Assembly: GCA_039793685.1 (NCBI GenBank)
Contig: JBDRAL010000013.1
Coordinates: 62,001-126,000 of the forward strand
Length of the DNA stretch: 64,000 nt
Source of the DNA: JAAFHI01 sp039793685
Lineage (GTDB): Bacteria; Acidobacteriota; Blastocatellia; Chloracidobacteriales; Chloracidobacteriaceae
Reading direction: 5' to 3'
Below the pieces are notes generated by a model. The model did no database searches. It was given only the letters and a program-made list of their open reading frames with translations, and was not told where the DNA came from. How positions within the stretch are numbered: position 1 is the first letter of the stretch; every line of letters begins with the position of its first letter. Made by a program: the position numbers and the translations under genes. Below are positions 1 to 8,215 of this stretch, one piece after another.

Positions 1-1
1 C

Positions 2-901
2 AAGAAAGGCGAATTCCGGGTCGGCGAACGGGTCGTCTACTGCGAAATTGATTCGCGGATGCCCGAACGGCCCGAATTCGAGTTTCTCCGCCCGCGCGGA
101 TTCCGCATCCGGACCGTCCGCCTGCGCGGACAGGTTTCGCAGGGCATCTGCTTTCCGCTGGCGATGCTCGGGGAAACGGAGATGGAAATCGGCGCCGACG
201 TGACCGACCGGCTGGGAATTACAAAGTACGAACCGCCCCTGCCGCCGTCCGCCGCCGCCGAGATCAAGGGCGGCTTTCCGGGCTGGCTGCCGAAAACCGA
301 CGAAATCCGACTTCAGGCCGTTCCGGAACTGCTCGAACGGCACGCCGAGGTCGAGTTTTACGTTACTGAAAAGCTCGACGGGATGAGCTGCTCGGTCTGG
401 CTCGACGCGGACGGCCTCAACGTCGCGGGCCGGAACTGGAAGCTGAAGTTCGTCGAGGGCAATGCCTACTGGCGGGCCGCCGCCGGCCTCGAAGAAAAGC
501 TGAACCGGCTGCGGACCGATTTCGGGGCCGATCTCGCGCTTCAGGGCGAGGTCGTCGGCCCCGGCATCCAGAAAAACCTGCTCGCCCTGCCCGAAGTGAC
601 CTTCAAGTGCTTCGGCGCGTTCGACCGGGCGACCCGGACCTTTCTGGACTTTGAACAGTTCGTCCGGTTGACGGAAGCGGTTGAAATATCGACCGTCCCG
701 ATTCTCGACCCGGCGTTCCGGCTCGCCGGCACCGTGGGTGAAATGGTGGCGTTCGCAACCCGCAAGAGCGTCATCAATCCGAAAAACTGGGCGGAAGGCG
801 TTGTCGTCCGGTCGAAAACCGAGCGGTACGAACCCGCCACCGGGGGCCGACTGTCCTTCAAGGTCATCAACCCGGAATTTCTTCTTAAACATGACGACTG
901 A
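2..901 (+). CDS. ATP-dependent RNA ligase, DraRnl (DRB0094) type, 5' end outside window
   Basis: The open frame is already running at base 2, and the residues before the first internal ATG (base 59) look like family sequence (a VVYCEIDS stretch), so the true start lies left of the window. The visible 299 residues carry an N-terminal OB-like module with RIRTVRLRGQVSQG, then the nucleotidyltransferase domain. Motif I is EKLDG (Lys about 105 counted from the ATG at 59), which takes the AMP. A motif IV-like EGVVVRSK and a motif V-like SFKVINPEFL follow. The family (Deinococcus RNA ligase, Rnl5) seals 3'-OH/5'-phosphate RNA ends, often in nicked duplexes. The gene stands alone here, with no kinase, phosphatase or RtcB beside it. 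Family assignment is firm; the biological substrate is not known from sequence. Confidence 0.85.
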   Translation, partial: KKGEFRVGERVVYCEIDSRMPERPEFEFLRPRGFRIRTVRLRGQVSQGICFPLAMLGETEMEIGADVTDRLGITKYEPPLPPSAAAEIKGGFPGWLPKTDEIRLQAVPELLERHAEVEFYVTEKLDGMSCSVWLDADGLNVAGRNWKLKFVEGNAYWRAAAGLEEKLNRLRTDFGADLALQGEVVGPGIQKNLLALPEVTFKCFGAFDRATRTFLDFEQFVRLTEAVEISTVPILDPAFRLAGTVGEMVAFATRKSVINPKNWAEGVVVRSKTERYEPATGGRLSFKVINPEFLLKHDD

Positions 902-1012
902 AACGCGCGGCCGCCGCGTTCCGTACTGGAGCGGGGCGGTCGGCGCCGTTGAAGATGCGCCGCTCCATCCTTTATTCATGTCGTTTATTCATGTCGTCGG
1001 GAGGAATCCGCC

Positions 1013-2026
1013 ATGCGCCAGTTCGAACTCCGCGCCCAGACTGGTCCGTCGGGCCTGCACATGGTGGCGACCGAGCCGCCCGAAGCACAGTCGGGACAGG
1101 TGATCGTCCGGGTCAGGGCGGCCTCGCTCAACTACCGCGACCTGATGATCGCCCACGGCTGGCACGGACGGCGGGTGACGTTGCCGCGCGTTCCGCTGTC
1201 GGACGGCGCGGGCGAAGTCGTCGCGGTCGGTCCCGGCGTGGCCCGGTGGCGGGTCGGCGACCGGGTGGTGGCCAATTTCTATCAGACGTGGATTTCCGGC
1301 GAACTCCGGGCCGAAAAACTGGTTGCCGCGCTCGGCGGGCCGATTGACGGCGTCCTCTCGGAACAGGTCGCCTTTTTCGAGAACGCGCTCGTCCGGATTC
1401 CCGATTTTTTAACCTATGAAGAAGCCGCGACGCTTCCCTGCGCAGCCCTGACCGCGTGGAACGCCCTCGTCGAGCAGGGGCGGCTCAAAGCGGGCGACAC
1501 GGTGGTCGTTCAGGGGACCGGCGGCGTCTCGATGTTCGCGCTGCAAATTGCGAACCTTTTCGGCGCGCGGGTCGTCGCCACCACGCGGAGTCCTTCCAAA
1601 GCTTTGAAACTCAAGCAGATCGGCGCGGATGCCGTCATCGAGACAACTTCCACGCCGGACTGGGAAAAGACGGTCCTCCATCTCACCGAAGGCGAAGGCG
1701 CGGATCACGTCGTGGATGTCGGCGGCGCGGCCACCTTCGAACGGTCGCTGAAAGCCGTCCGGACCGGCGGCCGCATCAGCCTCATCGGCTGGCTCTCCGG
1801 TTCCGAATCGGTCGTCAACCCGTTTCCGGTCGCCCTGAAAGGCATCACGGTTCAGGGGGTGGACGTCGGCAGCGTGGAAATGTTTGAAGCCCTCATGCGC
1901 GCGGTCGAGCGCAACCGCCTGAAACCCGTCATCGACCGCGTTTTCCTGTTCGGCGAAGCCCCGGCGGCCTTTCAATACCTCGAATCGGGGAAACATTTCG
2001 GCAAGGTCGTGGTGACCGTCGCGTAA
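1013..2026 (+). CDS. MDR-superfamily NAD(P)-dependent alcohol dehydrogenase / quinone oxidoreductase-like
   Basis: A 337-residue medium-chain dehydrogenase/reductase. The start is supported by a GGAGG box eight bases upstream of the ATG. The N-terminal GroES-like domain has the family's SLNYRDL and SDGAGEVVAVG motifs. The Rossmann domain carries VVQGTGGVS and a later GRISLIGW strand. The catalytic-zinc and structural-zinc cysteines of classical alcohol dehydrogenases are missing, so it belongs with the zinc-independent quinone oxidoreductase-like branch that uses NADPH to reduce quinones or enals. It is probably cytosolic. It is 111 bp downstream of the RNA ligase and faces the convergent LysR gene; nothing ties it to either. 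Substrate cannot be predicted. Confidence 0.85.
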   Translation: MRQFELRAQTGPSGLHMVATEPPEAQSGQVIVRVRAASLNYRDLMIAHGWHGRRVTLPRVPLSDGAGEVVAVGPGVARWRVGDRVVANFYQTWISGELRAEKLVAALGGPIDGVLSEQVAFFENALVRIPDFLTYEEAATLPCAALTAWNALVEQGRLKAGDTVVVQGTGGVSMFALQIANLFGARVVATTRSPSKALKLKQIGADAVIETTSTPDWEKTVLHLTEGEGADHVVDVGGAATFERSLKAVRTGGRISLIGWLSGSESVVNPFPVALKGITVQGVDVGSVEMFEALMRAVERNRLKPVIDRVFLFGEAPAAFQYLESGKHFGKVVVTVA

Positions 2027-2192
2027 CGGCTTTGGAACAAGGAACGGGGAATGAAAAAACGCAGTCAATTCTGGATTCCACAGGCGAATCCGACGGCTGC
2101 ATCTCCGGCCCGGGCGACCGGAGCGTCTGAAACCTCAATCAAACGGCGACATACCATTTGCCGCATTCGGCATCCTTACGTTTGCGTTGGCT

Positions 2193-3104
2193 TCAGGCCG
2201 CATTCCACCCGATTGCAGCGTCCTTGAGCAGCCCGGCGGCGGCTTCCACGCGCGGGAGGGCGGGTGTTCCCTTTCGCCAGATGAAGTAGAGAATGTTTCC
2301 GGGGGCCTTGGCGTCCGGAAACAGGTCGAACAACCGCCCCGTCGCCAGATGCGGCGCGCAGAGGTATCGCGGAAGGACGGTCATCCCGACCCCCGCGAGG
2401 GTTGCTTCCAGAACCGCCCGAAGGTCTGGAACCACCATCGTCGCCGGACGCTTGATCCGGTGGTCGAACACGGCCCCGAAATACTCGCGAATGAACGGAA
2501 GATCCTCGGCGTATGCCACCAGCGGCACGGAGGCAAGCGCCTGGGCACCGCTCTTGCGGATATCCTCGCGGGCAATCCGCGAGGCCCAGGCCGGCCCCGC
2601 CACCAGAACAAAACTCTCCTCGAACAACGGTTCGAAAAGCAGCATCCGCCGTCGCGGCTCAAGGGGAGAAATCACCACGTCCAGCCGCCCTTCGGACAGT
2701 TTTTCCTGAAGCGATTCGGCTGGACCGAGTTGAACCCGCAAAAAAACGCCCTTTTCGGAAAGCGGAGCGAGCGCCGGAAGCGCGTTGAGGGTCATGAATT
2801 CCGCCGGACCGCCAATCACCAGCGTCCCGTCGAGCGCCACGGATTCAAGACGCGACGCCTCGTACATCACTTCGAGGTCATCGAGCCGTGTCCCGATATT
2901 GGACGCGAGCGCATGAGCGGCGGGCGTCTGCCGGAATTGGCCATCCGGCGCGAGCACGAACAGTTTCCGCCCGAGGTTGGTTTCGAGGTTTTCGAGGCGC
3001 GCCTCGACGATTGTCCGGGGAATCCCCAGTGCTTGAGACGCCGACTGCGTCGAACCGGTACGGTAAATCGTCAAAAACGTCCGCAGCAGGTCAAGATCAG
3101 GCAT
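2193..3104 (-). CDS. LysR-family transcriptional regulator
   Basis: A 303-residue LysR-type regulator. Residues 1-60 form the winged helix-turn-helix (DLDLLRTFLTIYRTGS, SASQALGIPRTIVEARLENLE), and about 90-300 form the substrate-binding effector domain. It is divergent from the iron-type alcohol dehydrogenase at 3356, with a 251-bp gap containing an inverted repeat. This is the classic LysR arrangement, in which the regulator binds between the genes, represses itself and activates the neighbour. In Escherichia coli the related yqhD is controlled by an AraC-type protein (YqhC), so a LysR partner here is an inference from position only. The inducer is unknown. Confidence 0.9.
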   Translation of the reverse strand: MPDLDLLRTFLTIYRTGSTQSASQALGIPRTIVEARLENLETNLGRKLFVLAPDGQFRQTPAAHALASNIGTRLDDLEVMYEASRLESVALDGTLVIGGPAEFMTLNALPALAPLSEKGVFLRVQLGPAESLQEKLSEGRLDVVISPLEPRRRMLLFEPLFEESFVLVAGPAWASRIAREDIRKSGAQALASVPLVAYAEDLPFIREYFGAVFDHRIKRPATMVVPDLRAVLEATLAGVGMTVLPRYLCAPHLATGRLFDLFPDAKAPGNILYFIWRKGTPALPRVEAAAGLLKDAAIGWNAA

Positions 3105-3132
3105 AACACCATTCAGAATGAAACTCGGATGA

Positions 3133-3164
3133 GCATTTTTCTAACACCAAACTAATGAAAATGC
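3133..3164. promoter_or_regulatory. Inverted repeat in the LysR/alcohol dehydrogenase gap
   Basis: GCATTTT (3133-3139) and its exact complement AAAATGC (3158-3164) are separated by 18 bp in AT-rich DNA 29-60 bp upstream of the LysR start codon. Position and AT-richness suit a LysR binding region. Half-site spacing is larger than the usual T-N11-A core, so the exact operator is not defined. Confidence 0.35.
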
Positions 3165-3355
3165 CTTGAAATTAATCAAACTCTAACTACCGCCAGAATA
3201 CAAGCGGCTTCACTGGAACGATTTGCAGTGCGGTCAACGTCAGTCCCGGAAAAAGAAGTACCCATCTTCACTTCCGTGGAACAGACTTCGCCTTTTCGGG
3301 CCGGACTCCCCGGACGACGGCCCCGAACCACCCACAGAATCACTCGGAGTGACCA

Positions 3356-4510
3356 ATGCAGAACTTCTCCTTCCATAACCCGGTCAAAATCCTTTTCGGA
3401 AAAGGACAGATTGCGAACATCGCCGCCGAAATCCCGGCCGACGCCAAGATCCTCGTCACCTACGGCGGGGGAAGCATCCGGCAGAACGGCGTGTACGATC
3501 AGGTCACGGCCGCGCTCGACGGCCGCCAGTTCGACGAATTCGGCGGCATCGAGCCGAATCCGCGCTTTGAAACGCTGATGAAGGCGGTTGAAAAGATTCG
3601 CGCCGAAGGCCATGACTTCCTGCTCGCCGTCGGCGGCGGCTCGGTCGCCGACGGGACCAAGTTCATCGCGGCGGCGGTCCCCTTTGAAGGCGACCCGTGG
3701 ACGATTCTCGCGAAGGGCGCGACGGTGAAATCCGCGCTGCCGCTCGGCGTCGTGCTGACGCTTCCGGCCACCGGTTCGGAAATGAACACCTTCGCGGTCG
3801 TGACGAAAGAAGCGACGAGCGAAAAACTCGCCTTCGGCAGCCCGCTCGTCTATCCGAAATTCTCGGTCCTCGACCCGGAAACGACCTTCACGCTGTCACC
3901 GCGCTACATCGGAAACGGCGTCGTGGACGCCTTCACCCACACGGTCGAGCAGTATCTGACCTACCCCGCCGACGCGCCGCTTCAGGACCGCCAGGCCGAG
4001 GCAATTCTCGCCACGCTTATCGAGGAAGGGCCGAAAACCCTTTCAACTCCGACGGATTACACCTCGCGCGCCAATTTCATGTGGGCGGCGACCAACGCGC
4101 TCAACGGCCTCATCGGCGTGGGCGTCCCGCAGGACTGGGCCACGCACATGATCGGCCACGAGTTGACCGCGCTCCACGGCCTCGACCACGCGCAGACGCT
4201 CGCGATCGTGCTGCCGGGAATGCTCGAGTACAAACGCGAGGCGAAAAAGGAAAAGCTTTTGCAGTACGGCGCGCGGGTCTGGGGCGTGACCGCCGGTTCA
4301 GATGATGAGCGCGTCACGGCGACCATTGAAAAAACACGGGCGTTTTTCGAGGCGATGGGCGTCCCGACGCGACTTTCGGCCTACAACATCGGAAAGGACG
4401 CGATTCCGGTCCTCGTGGACAAGATGGCGAGCCGCGGCCCGGTCAAGCTCGGCGAGCGCCGCGACATCGGCGCGGAAGACGTGGCGAAGATTCTTGAACT
4501 GTGCCTGTAG
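3356..4510 (+). CDS. Iron-type (group III) alcohol dehydrogenase, YqhD/BdhA-like
   Basis: A 384-residue member of the Fe-dependent alcohol dehydrogenase family. The N-terminal FHNPVKILFGKGQI is the hallmark of the YqhD/BdhA branch. GGGSVADGTKFIA is the dinucleotide-binding loop, and metal ligands are visible as the D and H of VVDAFTHTVEQY and the two histidines in HMIGHELTALHGLDH. Characterised relatives reduce aldehydes (butanal, methylglyoxal, lipid-peroxidation products) with NADPH and protect against reactive carbonyls. It is divergent from the LysR gene. Heptamer repeats start directly after the stop codon. Family confidence is high; the exact aldehyde is unknown. Confidence 0.9.
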   Translation: MQNFSFHNPVKILFGKGQIANIAAEIPADAKILVTYGGGSIRQNGVYDQVTAALDGRQFDEFGGIEPNPRFETLMKAVEKIRAEGHDFLLAVGGGSVADGTKFIAAAVPFEGDPWTILAKGATVKSALPLGVVLTLPATGSEMNTFAVVTKEATSEKLAFGSPLVYPKFSVLDPETTFTLSPRYIGNGVVDAFTHTVEQYLTYPADAPLQDRQAEAILATLIEEGPKTLSTPTDYTSRANFMWAATNALNGLIGVGVPQDWATHMIGHELTALHGLDHAQTLAIVLPGMLEYKREAKKEKLLQYGARVWGVTAGSDDERVTATIEKTRAFFEAMGVPTRLSAYNIGKDAIPVLVDKMASRGPVKLGERRDIGAEDVAKILELCL

Positions 4511-4526
4511 TGGGGGATGGGGAAGA

Positions 4527-4684
4527 AAATGCGGAATGCGGAATTTCGAATGCGGAATGAAAGACTGAAAAAAAGCCATGAATTGAAAAAAAGGCTTGAC
4601 GCCGCAAGACGGGACATACAATTCGCCGCATTCCGCATTCCGCATTCCGCATTCCGCATTCCGCATTCCGCATTCCGCATTCCC
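4527..4684. repeat. Inverted heptamer repeat element, ATTCCGC type, copy 1
   Basis: The left arm (4527-4560) contains GCGGAAT units. The right arm holds seven perfect tandem ATTCCGC units (4630-4678) plus degenerate edges. The spacer (about 4561-4629) closely resembles the spacer of the copy at 5400-5505, including the string ACAATTC directly before the right arm, so the whole unit is repeated on both sides of the Uma2 gene. Confidence 0.85.
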
Positions 4685-4767
4685 ACGCCGATTGACGCCG
4701 CGCAGCCGGACCGGCACGATTGGTTTTCATCCATTTTCTAAAGCTGAAACTGCGGGGAGAAAGAAAT

Positions 4768-5433
4768 ATGAGCGCAATCACCGCCGTTGCCGCCGTTGTC
4801 GAGCGCGTGGTCGTCCTCCCGACTGTGTCGTGGGAGACCTATGAACGCCTGCTCGCGGAAAATCCCGACTCCTGCGGGACACGCTTCTTCTTTGACAATG
4901 GAGCGCTTGAAATCATGACCGTTTCCGCCTTTCACGAAGAACCGAACCGTACGCTGTCGCAACTCATTGAGATTCTTGCGCTTGAGCTTGAAATTGACCT
5001 TCGGAGATTTGGTTCAACGACCTTTAAGCGGGCAGACCTGCAAAAAGGCTTCGAACCGGATTCCTGTTTCTACATCCGGAATCTGGAAACCATTGAAGGC
5101 AAACGGAATATCGACCTGACGACGGACCCCGCCCCGGACCTCGTCATCGAAATCGACATCACCAGCCCGTCACTCGACCGGTTTCCAATCTTTGCGGCGG
5201 TGGGCGTGACGGAGGTCTGGCGGTATTTCGAGGAGCGGGTCAGCTTCCACATTCTGGAAGACGGAAAATATCGGGAAGCGACCCACAGCCTTTCCTTCCC
5301 GATTCTCACCGCCGAAGCGGCAACTCAATTTCTCAAGGATAGCTTTGAACTGCGGAGTACCGAATGGTCGCGCCGGGTCCGCAAGTGGATTCGGGAAGAA
5401 AACGCGGAACGCGGAACTTCGAACGCGGAATAA
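4768..5433 (+). CDS. Uma2-family putative restriction endonuclease-like protein (DUF820)
   Basis: A 221-residue Uma2/DUF820 protein with the PD-(D/E)XK nuclease-like fold. The core is APDLVIEIDITSPSLDRF followed by FAAVGVTEVWRYFE, matching the family's PDLVxEI...GVxEYW pattern, although the usual lysine-rich segment is weak. The start at 4768 is preferred over the in-frame ATG at 4720 because GGGGAG lies just upstream and the family begins there. The last residues (ENAERGTSNAE) and the TAA stop are encoded by the left arm of a heptamer repeat, so the native C-terminus has been replaced or extended. The gene sits between two copies of one repeat element. No function has been proven for most Uma2 proteins. 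Confidence 0.8.
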   Translation: MSAITAVAAVVERVVVLPTVSWETYERLLAENPDSCGTRFFFDNGALEIMTVSAFHEEPNRTLSQLIEILALELEIDLRRFGSTTFKRADLQKGFEPDSCFYIRNLETIEGKRNIDLTTDPAPDLVIEIDITSPSLDRFPIFAAVGVTEVWRYFEERVSFHILEDGKYREATHSLSFPILTAEAATQFLKDSFELRSTEWSRRVRKWIREENAERGTSNAE

Positions 5434-5505
5434 AAGAGCCGGAATTGAGAGAAAAAGCGTGACTCCGGAAGGCGGGAAATACAATTCACCGCATTCCGCA
5501 TCTTC
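5400..5505. repeat. Inverted heptamer repeat element, copy 2, overlapping the end of the Uma2 gene
   Basis: GCGGAAC/GCGGAAT units (5405-5430) lie inside the 3' end of the Uma2 frame and provide its TAA. The complementary ATTCCGC units are at 5490-5505. The spacer is clearly related to that of copy 1 (same AAGCG-TGAC-CCGGAAGGCGGGA order and ACAATTC). Confidence 0.75.
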
Positions 5506-5641
5506 TTCAGGAAATTTTTTGTCAACAAACCGAACGGTGCGGCGTGTACATTTCAATCACGCCTCACCGTTCGATGTTTTTGCGGACGTTTTCCCGCAGG
5601 GAAGACGTCGGAAGACGTACTTTCCCGGAGGAACCCGGTCA

Positions 5642-6895
5642 ATGTTGACGCTTCTTTTTTCCGTTCCGCTCTGTCTCCTTGTTTGCTACGGCCTTGAACG
5701 CACCTTTCCCGGTCGGGTACTCCCGAATGTTCCCGGCTGGAGGGGGCGGATCGTCGGTTTGCTGGCCGTCCGGATGATCCTGCTGGTCGGCATCGGTTTT
5801 CTCTGGGAGGAATGGCTCGCGAAACGGTCGCTGTTCCGGCTGGCCGAGGTTATGAACCCGATGGCGGCGGCGTTCGTCGCCTATTTCGCTTCGACGTTCG
5901 TTTACTACTGGTGGCATCGGGCGCGCCACGAATCGAAATTCCTCTGGCGTCTGTTCCACCAGCTTCACCACAGTCCGCGCCGCATCGAGACGCTGACCGC
6001 CTTCTATCGGCATCCGCTCGAAATTGCAGTGGACGGCCTGATCGGGGCATTCATCGTCTACACGGTTTTCGGTCTGCCGCTCGAAGCGCCGATTTACTAC
6101 AGCGTGTTCGGCGCATTGGGACAGTTTTTCATCCACATGAATGTGAAGACGCCGCGCTGGGTCGGCTTTTTCATTCAGCGGCCCGAAATGCACTGCCTCC
6201 ACCACAAACGCGACCGGCACACCAACAACTACAGCGAGTTGGTCTGGTGGGACATGCTGTTCGGGACCTATGAAAATCCGGCGGAGTTTCGCGGAGCCTG
6301 CGGATTTGAACCGGAGCAGGAGCAACGGCTGCGTGAAATGCTGGCGTTTCTTGAAGTTTCGCGTCCGGGAATGGTCATCCGGGAGATCAGACACATTCAA
6401 CCGGTCGAACCGACGCCACCCAAAGCTTCACCCCGAACATTTCGGCTGCCGCTGATTGAACTGACAATCGTCGGTTCCATCCTCTTCATGGTCGCCGCCA
6501 TCGCCATTCCCTGCCTCACCAGTGCCCGCAAGGCCGCCAACGAAGCCAGCGCCCAGCAAACGATTCGAAATGTCGGCATGGCGCAAAAGGCGTACGCCGA
6601 GGGACCGGGAAAGGGAAATTACGCCTCCCGCCTGGAAGACCTCTCCGACTGGCTGGACCCGACGGTCATCAATTCCCGAAAACAGCCGAAAAGCGGCTAC
6701 CTGTTCGGCGAGATGACGGTGACTCCCCAAACCGCGACGATGCCGGCGCGCTTCTCAATCGACATCTTTCCGGCCCAGCCGCGAGGCATTGGCCGAACCG
6801 GCGACCGGAGTTTCTTTATCGACGAGACCGATGAAATCCGGTACGCGGACGGGACTGCCCGAGCCACCACCGCAAGCCAGAAAATCGGGGAGTAG
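5642..6895 (+). CDS. Membrane fatty-acid/sterol hydroxylase fused to a type IV pilin-like domain
   Basis: 417 residues; the start at 5642 has a GGAGG box. Residues about 1-215 are a fatty acid hydroxylase/sterol desaturase domain: several membrane helices and the di-iron histidine clusters HRARH (92-96), HQLHH (106-110) and HCLHH (184-188), followed by a conserved DMLFGTYENP. Residues 268-290 (FRLPLIELTIVG then AAIAIPCL) match a type IV prepilin N-terminal helix with Glu at the +5 position, followed by a pseudopilin-like globular part to residue 417. The usual Gly before the cleavage site is Arg. The frame is continuous, so this is either a true fusion or two genes that have lost a stop; an internal ATG at 6371 could start the pilin part alone. 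The TAG stop lies in a heptamer repeat. The hydroxylase call is firm, the fused role unknown. Confidence 0.8.
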   Translation: MLTLLFSVPLCLLVCYGLERTFPGRVLPNVPGWRGRIVGLLAVRMILLVGIGFLWEEWLAKRSLFRLAEVMNPMAAAFVAYFASTFVYYWWHRARHESKFLWRLFHQLHHSPRRIETLTAFYRHPLEIAVDGLIGAFIVYTVFGLPLEAPIYYSVFGALGQFFIHMNVKTPRWVGFFIQRPEMHCLHHKRDRHTNNYSELVWWDMLFGTYENPAEFRGACGFEPEQEQRLREMLAFLEVSRPGMVIREIRHIQPVEPTPPKASPRTFRLPLIELTIVGSILFMVAAIAIPCLTSARKAANEASAQQTIRNVGMAQKAYAEGPGKGNYASRLEDLSDWLDPTVINSRKQPKSGYLFGEMTVTPQTATMPARFSIDIFPAQPRGIGRTGDRSFFIDETDEIRYADGTARATTASQKIGE

Positions 6896-7027
6896 GGGGA
6901 TGGGGGAGCGTCCGCTTTCCATTCTCCCGGTCAAGCGCTTTTTCAAGCCTTCCGCTTGCCCCGGACTCCAGACGCTCGACTCACGACTCCTGACTCCCAT
7001 CCCCTATCCCCAATTCCCCATGCCCTA
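6887..7027. repeat. Inverted G/C-run heptamer repeat between convergent genes
   Basis: The left arm (6887-6910) is made of GGGGGAT/GGGGGAG-like units. The right arm (about 6995-7027) is made of CCCCTAT/CCCCAAT/CCCCATG units. The arms are roughly complementary and could fold into a long hairpin. Both convergent genes take their stop codon from an arm: TAG at 6893-6895 on the plus strand and TAG at 7025-7027 on the minus strand. It may act as a two-way terminator. Confidence 0.65.
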
Positions 7028-8017
7028 TTTCCTCACGATCCACGTTCCGAGCAGCGTAATCACGCAAAGGATGACGATGCTCTGCGCCCAGAACAGCGAT
7101 AGAAAATCGACCAGCGACCCAAGCGGCGGCACCCCCGGCTGGAGATTCCGGATGGCCGGGAGCGCAAACAGAATCGTCGCCATGTAGCCGAACATCGCGA
7201 ACTCAATCTTCCGCTGATAGAACAGGACCTGCCAGATCATCGTCAGAATGACGCCAGCCAGCCCCCAGACGAGCACCATGTCGAAAATCGAGAAGCCGAC
7301 GACGGTTGCCGTCCGGGTGACGGTCATGTCGATGCCGCTGTAGCCCACGTCGGCGTCCTTCGCCTTTGCGTCGGGCTTCACCGCCTTCACGACGAACCCC
7401 GGAACGGCGGTTTCAAACTGAATGGCGAGCGGCACCGGTTCATCGTCGGTAATCCGCTTCGCCAAGTCGGCGGGCTTGTCTTTTTCGGGCTTCGGGGCGG
7501 GCGGAGGTGCGGGTTGCTCGCCCTCGGCGGGCGGCGCGGCTTCGGCGGGGGCCGCCGGTTTTACTTCGGGTTCGGCATGGGGCGTCGTCAGCCGCAAATC
7601 GAGGTCAACCTCGTGCGAGTCAAAGGGATACAGCCCGGCCTCGCCGTACATGTTCAGCACGACATCCATCGAAGTCAGCCGGTGGCCCTTTTTGAACGTT
7701 TCAATCTGCTTGCCCTTGGCGGCGTTGACGAACATCGTGACGTCCTTGGCGAGCGTGTACTCATCGCTCGACTTGAACGCCCCTTCCGGCTCGAATTCCA
7801 CCCGGACCGTCATTTCGCCCTTGATCGGGTCGATTCCGGTCACGACCGCCCGGACGTCCACCCGGTCCGCCCCGGCGGTTTTTTCATCCACGATGGTGAC
7901 AAACCGCTTTTCGGTCTCGTTAAAGTAAAGCTTGAGAACCAGTCCGTACAGAATGACACCGGTGACCAGCAGAATCCCGGCAACGGCAAATTCGGTCGTT
8001 TTTTTTCTTTCCGACAT
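7025..8017 (-). CDS. DUF4436-like integral membrane protein
   Basis: 330 residues. One N-terminal helix (about 9-30, AVAGILLVTGVILYG) is followed by a large soluble region (30-235) and three C-terminal helices (about 240-328). This layout and the DSHEVDLDLRL/MTVTRT motifs resemble DUF4436 proteins, whose function is not known. The soluble region contains a Pro/Ala/Glu-rich insert (about 150-190) that looks like a flexible linker. The soluble part is predicted to be on the outer face of the inner membrane. There is no operon partner: the neighbour on the left is convergent and on the right divergent. The stop codon is inside the heptamer repeat. Confidence 0.7.
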   Translation of the reverse strand: MSERKKTTEFAVAGILLVTGVILYGLVLKLYFNETEKRFVTIVDEKTAGADRVDVRAVVTGIDPIKGEMTVRVEFEPEGAFKSSDEYTLAKDVTMFVNAAKGKQIETFKKGHRLTSMDVVLNMYGEAGLYPFDSHEVDLDLRLTTPHAEPEVKPAAPAEAAPPAEGEQPAPPPAPKPEKDKPADLAKRITDDEPVPLAIQFETAVPGFVVKAVKPDAKAKDADVGYSGIDMTVTRTATVVGFSIFDMVLVWGLAGVILTMIWQVLFYQRKIEFAMFGYMATILFALPAIRNLQPGVPPLGSLVDFLSLFWAQSIVILCVITLLGTWIVRK

Positions 8018-8215
8018 GCGTGACTCCTCTCATCCGGCAAAAAAGGGTGAAACAGCGGAAATCGGCCGATCCGGTCGGGATGACCGGCGGCGGATGATTC
8101 GGGGCTTTGGCGATTGAATGAGAGAATTTTCACAAATCGCGACAAGGAACAAGAAAAATCTTTTGGTGTACAGAAAAGATCGAAGGATAAAATCCCGCAC
8201 CGCAAAATCACGCCA

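Noticed and set aside
2187..3155. Long open frames antisense to LysR and to many other genes in the window.
   Set aside because: They mirror the codon pattern of the real gene on the opposite strand in GC-rich DNA and show no domain or ribosome site.
4626..4684. Short regular repeats could suggest a CRISPR array.
   Set aside because: Units are 7 bp in direct tandem with no spacers, and no cas genes are present.
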